64,000 bases of DNA. Source: Lachnospiraceae bacterium (GTDB taxonomy: Bacteria > Bacillota > Clostridia > Lachnospirales > Lachnospiraceae). This document shows, piece after piece, positions 59,125 through 64,000 of the stretch. The position numbers were made by a program, and so were the translations under genes. The notes beneath the pieces are model-generated. The model was not told where the DNA came from, did not search any database, and saw only the letters and a list, made by a program, of their open reading frames with translations. Numbering within the stretch: position 1 is the first letter of the stretch; every line of letters starts with the position of its first letter. The stretch lies in NCBI GenBank assembly GCA_017432565.1, contig JAFRIW010000044.1, positions 1-64,000 of the forward strand, given 5' to 3'.

Positions 59125-59718
59125 ATGCAGGAGAGAATTGCTCAGATCCGGCGCACGACCGGCGAAACCGACATTTCTATGAAACTGAATCTGGACGGAA
59201 CCGGCAGGGCCGAAATCCGGACAGGGATCGGATTCTTTGATCATATGATGGATGCTTTTGCGCGGCACGGTCTGTTTGATCTGGAACTGAATGTGGACGG
59301 TGATCTTGACGTAGACGGCCACCACAGTGTGGAGGACACCGGAATCGTGCTCGGGCAGGCAATCCGGCAGGCCATCGGCGATAAGAAGGGAATCCGCCGC
59401 TACGGTTATTTCATCCTTCCCATGGATGAGGCACTGGTCGTGTGCGCGCTGGATCTGTGCGGACGGCCGTATTTTGTCATGGAAGGAGAGCAGTTCGGCG
59501 CCCCGATGGTGGGAGATTTCGACACGCAGCTGGTGCGGGAGTTCTTTTATTCCGTCTCCTACGCAGCCGGCATGAATCTGCATTTCCGGATTCTGTCGGG
59601 CAGCAATGCGCATCACCAGATCGAGGCGATGTTCAAGTGCTTTTCCAAGGCGCTGGATCAGGCGGTCAGCTATGACGAAAGAATCACGGATGTGCTGAGT
59701 ACAAAGGGGACCCTGTAA
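59125..59718 (+). CDS. hisB: Imidazoleglycerol-phosphate dehydratase
   Basis: Removes water from imidazoleglycerol phosphate, using manganese. The 197 residues are the monofunctional HisB type. Metal-binding histidine clusters are [14 protein letters not shown] (about 34-47), [12 protein letters not shown] (about 62-73) and [14 protein letters not shown] (about 160-173). ATG 59125 follows AGAGGGAGAAG. It is followed 2 bases later by the HisIE fusion. Confidence 0.96.
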   Translation: MQERIAQIRRTTGETDISMKLNLDGTGRAEIRTGIGFFDHMMDAFARHGLFDLELNVDGDLDVDGHHSVEDTGIVLGQAIRQAIGDKKGIRRYGYFILPMDEALVVCALDLCGRPYFVMEGEQFGAPMVGDFDTQLVREFFYSVSYAAGMNLHFRILSGSNAHHQIEAMFKCFSKALDQAVSYDERITDVLSTKGTL

Positions 59719-59720
59719 AG

Positions 59721-61016
59721 ATGAGTGAGACGAAAAAGTTCTATCCCTGTATTTTCCTGAATCACCGCAATGCGTGTACCGGGTTTACGGATGACACGGT
59801 GGTGGACGAGGATCCGGTGCGGCTTGCAAAACGCTACTGCTCCGGCCATGCGGACGGTCTGATTGTTTTTGACCAGTCCCGCGGTGACCGGGAGCATGAT
59901 GCGGCCATCGACATTCTCCGGGTGATCTGCAGCGAGGTGAAAATTCCGGTGATTGCAGCCGGCAATATCCGCCGCCTCGAAGACGTCAAGAAGCTTCTCT
60001 ATGCGGGATGCGGAATGGCTGCGCTGAATTTCTCCAGACAGGACAATATTGATCTGGCCGCAGAGGCCGCCGCACGCTTCGGAAAGGAGCGGATCGCCGC
60101 CTGTTACCGCGCGACGGATGCGATTTATGAAAACCGCGATCTGATCTGCAGCAACATCAGCCAGATGATTCTGGTGGACGAGAAAGTCATCCCGGAAGCT
60201 CTGCAGATCCGGGAGGTTCCGGTTATTCTGTCGCTGCCGGATGTGTCCCTGGACAAAATCATGGAGTTCTTCACGCATGAAAACGTGACCGGCATCACCG
60301 GAAACGCGGTCAATGAAAATGTGGATGAGCTGCTGAGCATCAAGCAGCTGCTGACGGAGAACGGTGTGGACGTACAGATCCGGAGAGCTGTGTTTGCCTG
60401 GGAAGATTTCCGGAAGAACGCGGACGGCCTGCTGCCGGTCGTCGTGCAGGAGGATGCGACGGATGAAGTCCTGATGGTTGCTTATATGAACGAGGAAGCC
60501 TATGAGACCACAATCCGCACAGGCAGAATGACTTATTATTCCCGAAGCAGAAAACAGCTCTGGGTAAAGGGCGAGACCAGCGGACATTTCCAGTATGTGC
60601 GCTCTCTGTACGGCGACTGTGACATGGACACGCTGCTGGCCCGCGTGGATCAAGTCGGTGCCGCCTGTCACACAGGACATCATTCCTGCTTCTTCCAGGA
60701 GGATCTGCCGGATCACGCCGGCGTGCGGACAAACAATCCGCAGAAGGTGCTGCAGCAGGTCTACGAGGTGATTGAAGACCGGAAGCGTCACCCGAAGGAA
60801 GGCTCCTACACCAATTATCTGTTTGACAAGGGAATAGACAAAATCCTGAAAAAGCTCGGAGAAGAGGCCACGGAGACCGTAATTGCGGCCAAGAATCCGA
60901 ATCCCACCGAGACGGTCTATGAGATGGCGGATTACCTGTATCACATGATGGTGCTGATGGTGGAAAAGGGACTGACCTGGGAAGATATTACCGCGGAACT
61001 GGCGAGACGGGAGTAG
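59721..61016 (+). CDS. hisIE: HisIE fused to a degenerate HisF/HisA-like barrel
   Basis: A 431-residue protein in three parts. Residues 1-215 resemble the HisF/HisA barrel ([34 protein letters not shown]), but the two catalytic aspartates of HisF appear lost: the PCLD position reads PCIF and the VAID position reads AACY. Residues about 225-335 are HisI, the cyclohydrolase, with [17 protein letters not shown], zinc/Mg-binding DCDMD and CHTGHHSCF. Residues about 345-431 are HisE, the pyrophosphohydrolase, with [15 protein letters not shown]. HisI and HisE look active. True hisF, hisA, hisH and hisC are not in the window. Confidence 0.92.
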   Translation: MSETKKFYPCIFLNHRNACTGFTDDTVVDEDPVRLAKRYCSGHADGLIVFDQSRGDREHDAAIDILRVICSEVKIPVIAAGNIRRLEDVKKLLYAGCGMAALNFSRQDNIDLAAEAAARFGKERIAACYRATDAIYENRDLICSNISQMILVDEKVIPEALQIREVPVILSLPDVSLDKIMEFFTHENVTGITGNAVNENVDELLSIKQLLTENGVDVQIRRAVFAWEDFRKNADGLLPVVVQEDATDEVLMVAYMNEEAYETTIRTGRMTYYSRSRKQLWVKGETSGHFQYVRSLYGDCDMDTLLARVDQVGAACHTGHHSCFFQEDLPDHAGVRTNNPQKVLQQVYEVIEDRKRHPKEGSYTNYLFDKGIDKILKKLGEEATETVIAAKNPNPTETVYEMADYLYHMMVLMVEKGLTWEDITAELARRE

Positions 61017-61033
61017 GACAGGAAGATCAGATT

Positions 61034-61927
61034 ATGGGCATGGAAGAGATCAAAAACGCGAGAATCAGGGAGATCACTGCGGAAATCCTGCGGGATTACC
61101 AGAAGGGCAGAGCGATCGACAAAACCGACGTATTCAAACAGCCGGATAAGGAAGCCATTGTCGATATCGTCACCAAGCTGATGCAGATCCTGTTTCCGGG
61201 CTATTACCGCGACCGGATCTATCGCAGCTACAACTATGACAACCGCATCTCGGTGCTGATCGAGGACGTCCTTTACAATCTCGAAAAGCAGATCACCATT
61301 GCACTCCGGTACAGTCCGGTCTACCAGGATGTGGACGAGGAAGTCGTACGGGCTCGCGCGGAGTGCGTCGCGATTGAGTTTTTCCACCGGGTTCCGAAGC
61401 TCCGCGAGTATATCGACACGGACATTCAGGCTACTTTTGATGGTGACCCCGCCGCATTCAACACCGAGGAAATCGTTCTGTCGTACCCGGGTCTGTTTGC
61501 GACCTCGATCAATCGGATCGCGCACGAACTTTATCTGCTGCAGGTTCCGATGATCCCGCGCATCATGACCGAGTACGCACACAGCAACACCGGCATTGAT
61601 ATTCATCCCGGGGCCACCATCGGGAAATACCTGATGATCGATCACGGCACCGGCATCGTCATCGGCGAGACCTCCATCATAGGAGAGCACGTCAAAATCT
61701 ACCAGGGCGTCACAATCGGCGCGCTGTCCACGAAGGGCGGACAGAACCTGCGCGGAAAGAAGCGTCATCCCACTATCGAAGATTATGTCACGATCTATTC
61801 CGGCGCCTCCATCCTTGGCGGCGACACGGTAATCGGAGAGGGCACGACCGTCGGCTCCAATGCTTTTATTACTTCTTCGCTGGATTCAGGGACCCGGGTG
61901 AGTGCTGCCAACCAGAAACAGGGGTAA
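61034..61927 (+). CDS. cysE: Serine O-acetyltransferase
   Basis: Makes O-acetylserine for cysteine synthesis. The 297-residue protein has an N-terminal helical domain of about 160 residues, then left-handed beta-helix hexapeptide repeats: HSNTGIDIHPGATIGKYL (about 181-198), IDHGTGIVIGETSIIG, VKIYQGVTIGALS, and the C-terminal coil. The catalytic histidines lie in IDIHPGA and MIDHGTG. The longer N-terminus is of the EpsC/SrpH-like kind. It begins 17 bases after hisIE. Confidence 0.93.
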   Translation: MGMEEIKNARIREITAEILRDYQKGRAIDKTDVFKQPDKEAIVDIVTKLMQILFPGYYRDRIYRSYNYDNRISVLIEDVLYNLEKQITIALRYSPVYQDVDEEVVRARAECVAIEFFHRVPKLREYIDTDIQATFDGDPAAFNTEEIVLSYPGLFATSINRIAHELYLLQVPMIPRIMTEYAHSNTGIDIHPGATIGKYLMIDHGTGIVIGETSIIGEHVKIYQGVTIGALSTKGGQNLRGKKRHPTIEDYVTIYSGASILGGDTVIGEGTTVGSNAFITSSLDSGTRVSAANQKQG

Positions 61928-61937
61928 ATTTCAGGTC

Positions 61938-63314
61938 ATGCAGGGAACGGATCAGGATAAGGAAAAATCCGGAAGAACGGACATACAGTGCGCAGTTCTG
62001 ATTGCCCTGTGCTTTCTGCTGACTTCCATGGCATGGCTTTCCTGGGAGTACCATCTGCTGACGCAGATCCCGGCACAGCTGTCGGATCTGAACACCATGG
62101 TCGCAGGATACCTGCTGCAGGCTGCAGGCATCGGCATCTATGCGGTCCTGCTGCGGCGCGTTCCCCGGCTTCTGCGCCAGATGATCCCGCTCATTCTCAT
62201 TCTGCATATTCTCTGTATGATTCCGGCCGTACTGAGTCCTTTTCCCGCCGGGACGCTGGTCTTCGGACTTCTTATGAACCTGGTCTGCGGCATCATTGCG
62301 AGCTGGTATCTGCATGTTCTGACGGAATCGGCCTCTGCAGCGCATAAGGCCGCCGTCTTCGGAACCGGATACGGCATTTCCATCCTGGCCATGTGGCTGC
62401 TTTCCCATCTGGGAAGTTCCTATTACCTGATCATCTGCATTGTTCTGACCGCGGCTGCCGTCTGCGCCGCCGTATGGTACGGAAAGACACTTGGAAAAAA
62501 GGCTGCCGGACAGGAGCAGGAGGCCGGTTATCTGAAAAAGAAGCCGGCAGACCGTACATTCCTGATTCTGGCCGGCGTGCTGGTCCTGCTGTTCAGTATC
62601 GTCAACAGCAGCGGCTTCGCTTTTTCGTCCGCGGATCTCGGACAGGCGGTGAATGTCGAGTTCTCGCGTCTTGCCTATGCCGCCGGGCTGATCATCGCGG
62701 GTATGGTGACAGACCGCAGCCGGAAATACGGTGCAGTCTGTGCGCTGGCCGCGCTGATGATCCCGTTCATCATCCTGGCCCTGCGGGGAGAACCGGTTTC
62801 TGTCGTGATTTTCTGGCTTCTGAGCTATCTAACCTTCGGATTCTATTCCGTCTTCCGGATTATCCTTTTTTCCGATATTGCCGCCGAAAGGAACCTTCTG
62901 TACCTTTCCGGCTTCGGTCTGCTGATCGGCAGAATCGGTGACGCCGCGGGAGAGACCATCTGCCTGGTCCTGGAAGAGAGGCCGGCTGTGCGCATTATTC
63001 TGACTGCCGTCCTGTTTGCGGCTGCCGTTGCTGTCTTTTTCCGGCTGTACCAGACGCTGTATGTCCCGGAGGCAGAGCAGCAGATGAGCGAGAGAGAGCG
63101 GTTTCTGCGCTTCTCCATGGAGCATGACCTCTCGGCGAGAGAGCGCGACCTGCTGCAGCTTATTCTGGACGGAAAGACGAACGGGGAGATCGCGGATCAG
63201 CTTTTCATCTCGGAAAATACCGTCAAGTTCCATGTCAAGAACATCCTTCAGAAGACCGGCTGCAGAAACCGGAACGATCTGGTCGCTGCTTACATTTCCT
63301 TCTTTCAGGCCTGA
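61938..63314 (+). CDS. LuxR-type transcriptional regulator with 12 membrane segments
   Basis: A 458-residue protein. After a short charged N-terminus, about 12 hydrophobic segments (residues about 18-385) form an MFS-like membrane domain. Residues about 398-458 are a LuxR/GerE-type helix-turn-helix (LSARERDLLQLILDGKTNGE, followed by IADQLFISENTVKFHVKNIL). Such membrane-tethered regulators are numerous in Eggerthellaceae and some Lachnospiraceae and are thought to sense a transported or membrane-crossing compound. ATG 61938 has only a weak ribosome-binding site. The probable target is the secreted protein gene next door, which is inference. Confidence 0.88.
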   Translation: MQGTDQDKEKSGRTDIQCAVLIALCFLLTSMAWLSWEYHLLTQIPAQLSDLNTMVAGYLLQAAGIGIYAVLLRRVPRLLRQMIPLILILHILCMIPAVLSPFPAGTLVFGLLMNLVCGIIASWYLHVLTESASAAHKAAVFGTGYGISILAMWLLSHLGSSYYLIICIVLTAAAVCAAVWYGKTLGKKAAGQEQEAGYLKKKPADRTFLILAGVLVLLFSIVNSSGFAFSSADLGQAVNVEFSRLAYAAGLIIAGMVTDRSRKYGAVCALAALMIPFIILALRGEPVSVVIFWLLSYLTFGFYSVFRIILFSDIAAERNLLYLSGFGLLIGRIGDAAGETICLVLEERPAVRIILTAVLFAAAVAVFFRLYQTLYVPEAEQQMSERERFLRFSMEHDLSARERDLLQLILDGKTNGEIADQLFISENTVKFHVKNILQKTGCRNRNDLVAAYISFFQA

Positions 63315-63323
63315 AACGGCCGC

Positions 63324-63362
63324 CTACCCCAAAACTACCCCCTCAAAACAGCTCCCTACCTC
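63324..63362 (+). repeat. Phased CTACCCC direct repeats upstream of the secreted protein gene
   Basis: CTACCCC occurs at 63324 and 63335 and CTACCTC at 63356, so the copies are 11 and 21 bases apart, close to whole turns of DNA. They lie between the LuxR-type regulator and the secreted protein gene. This is the expected form of an operator for a dimeric or oligomeric activator. The rest of the 157-base gap is A/T-rich with an ATAGAA/TTCTAT hairpin at about 63404-63426; no clear promoter box was found. Confidence 0.5.
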
Positions 63363-63471
63363 AATCAGTACTGCTGTCTGACACTGTCCTGGCTTATAAA
63401 GAATATAGAAACATTTTTTTATTCTATGTGTCGGCAAAGTCAAACAGTATCTTAAAAAAGGCAGGTGAAAA

Positions 63472-64000
63472 ATGATGAAGAGAAAGCAGGCTGTGGCTGC
63501 AGGTTTAGCCCTTTGTCTTGTGTTGTGCCATATCCCGGGGATCCGGGCGGAGGCAGCAAAAGATGTCTGGATCGACAATACAGTCGACAACAGCGTGTCA
63601 ACTGTCAGGGGAGCAATACAGATTACAGGCAGCGGCGGCGAACAGGCCGGTTATAAAGAGAAACAGACGATCAGCGATAAAGATTTCCAGGTAAAATTTT
63701 CCAATCCCAAACCCACAGAGGTTCAGAGTGAAATCGATGCCGTATCCAAAGAGGTGTATGATACTGCCACTGCGATTAAAAACAGAGGCAAGAGCGGTGA
63801 GATCCACTTATCAACTACTGAAAGCACCGGCAAGGTATGGGATAACCGCGTGTATGAGATCAACTATGAAGGTGACGCGGTCCTGATCGGTGATACAGAC
63901 TACATCACCGGCGGTTACGGCGTGCCGTCAGAGGATATGACCCAGACGCATATTGCTTCGGGTGATTACGGAAAAGAGACATTCTACCTGGTAGAAGTCA
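63472..64000 (+). CDS. Secreted protein of unknown function (3' end outside the window)
   Basis: An open frame from ATG 63472 (or 63475) to the right edge, 176 codons so far without a stop. The N-terminus is a signal peptide: MMKRKQ, hydrophobic core AVAAGLALCLVLCHIPG, then a likely cleavage near AEAA. The visible mature part is polar and rich in T, S, G, D and K (DVWIDNTVDNSVSTVRG, ITGSGGEQAGYKEKQ), with no cysteine or lipobox. Its composition looks more A/T-rich than its neighbours. I do not recognise a family. It directly follows a membrane-bound LuxR-type regulator. Confidence 0.78.
   Translation, partial: MMKRKQAVAAGLALCLVLCHIPGIRAEAAKDVWIDNTVDNSVSTVRGAIQITGSGGEQAGYKEKQTISDKDFQVKFSNPKPTEVQSEIDAVSKEVYDTATAIKNRGKSGEIHLSTTESTGKVWDNRVYEINYEGDAVLIGDTDYITGGYGVPSEDMTQTHIASGDYGKETFYLVEV

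Overview
The window reads as chromosome of a low-copy-of-everything Gram-positive Clostridia member, most like a Lachnospiraceae, with a fairly high G+C for that group (I judge it in the mid to high 50s by eye, not counted). The reasons are the Bacillota gene orders (ylxM-ffh-rpsP-khpA-rimM-trmD-rplS; yloU-yloV-recG; rsmD-coaD; a DUF2953 gene followed by the GerW/YtfJ sporulation gene), a tRNA without encoded CCA, Bacillota-type LexA boxes, and short-form HisG with HisZ. Almost everything is on the + strand; only an edge insertion-sequence fragment, tRNA-Val, prs and a histidine phosphatase lie on the - strand. No rRNA, CRISPR, phage or plasmid genes were seen.

Layout. 1-230: the 5' end of an IS3-type transposase reading off the left edge, a hairpin and tRNA-Val(CAC). 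316-4677: signal-recognition and ribosome maturation operon, with a separate promoter and a long, apparently structured leader in front of rplS. 4764-7997: two signal peptidases around the ribosome-assembly GTPase RbgA, then rnhB and yraN. 8030-13663: prs (opposite strand), der, plsY, gpsA, tyrS. 13713-20737: the F-type ATP synthase operon, ending in a lipoprotein and a coiled-coil membrane protein. 20783-28299: branched-chain amino acid genes (ilvB, two ilvN, ilvC, leuC, leuD) with a pilT/prepilin-peptidase pair in the middle. 28326-31355: phosphatase, ruvAB, zapA. 31443-38075: U32 peptidase, RodA/PBP pair, DUF2953-GerW pair, rpmB. 38218-41765: lipoprotein and an MBOAT/SGNH surface O-acetylation pair. 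41818-55355: Asp23, FakA, recG, DegV, a type IIA topoisomerase, rsmD, coaD, a coiled-coil protein, HAD, RluA. 55402-61927: recU, hisZGDB, a fused HisIE, cysE. 61938-64000: a membrane-embedded LuxR-type regulator and the start of a secreted protein running off the right edge.

The most unusual object is the ATP synthase. There is no atpH gene; instead the C-terminal half of the delta subunit (about residues 15-83) is fused in frame to the N-terminus of the alpha subunit, and the delta N-terminal domain is missing. Since delta's N-terminal domain normally docks delta on alpha, a covalent tether could replace it, but it would put three delta C-domains on every F1 head. Other points worth a second look are a TIM-barrel domain on HisIE that has lost both HisF catalytic aspartates, LexA-box matches in the ruvAB promoter and just downstream of a promoter for degV and the topoisomerase genes, the rplS leader RNA, and phased direct repeats between the LuxR-type regulator and the secreted protein.
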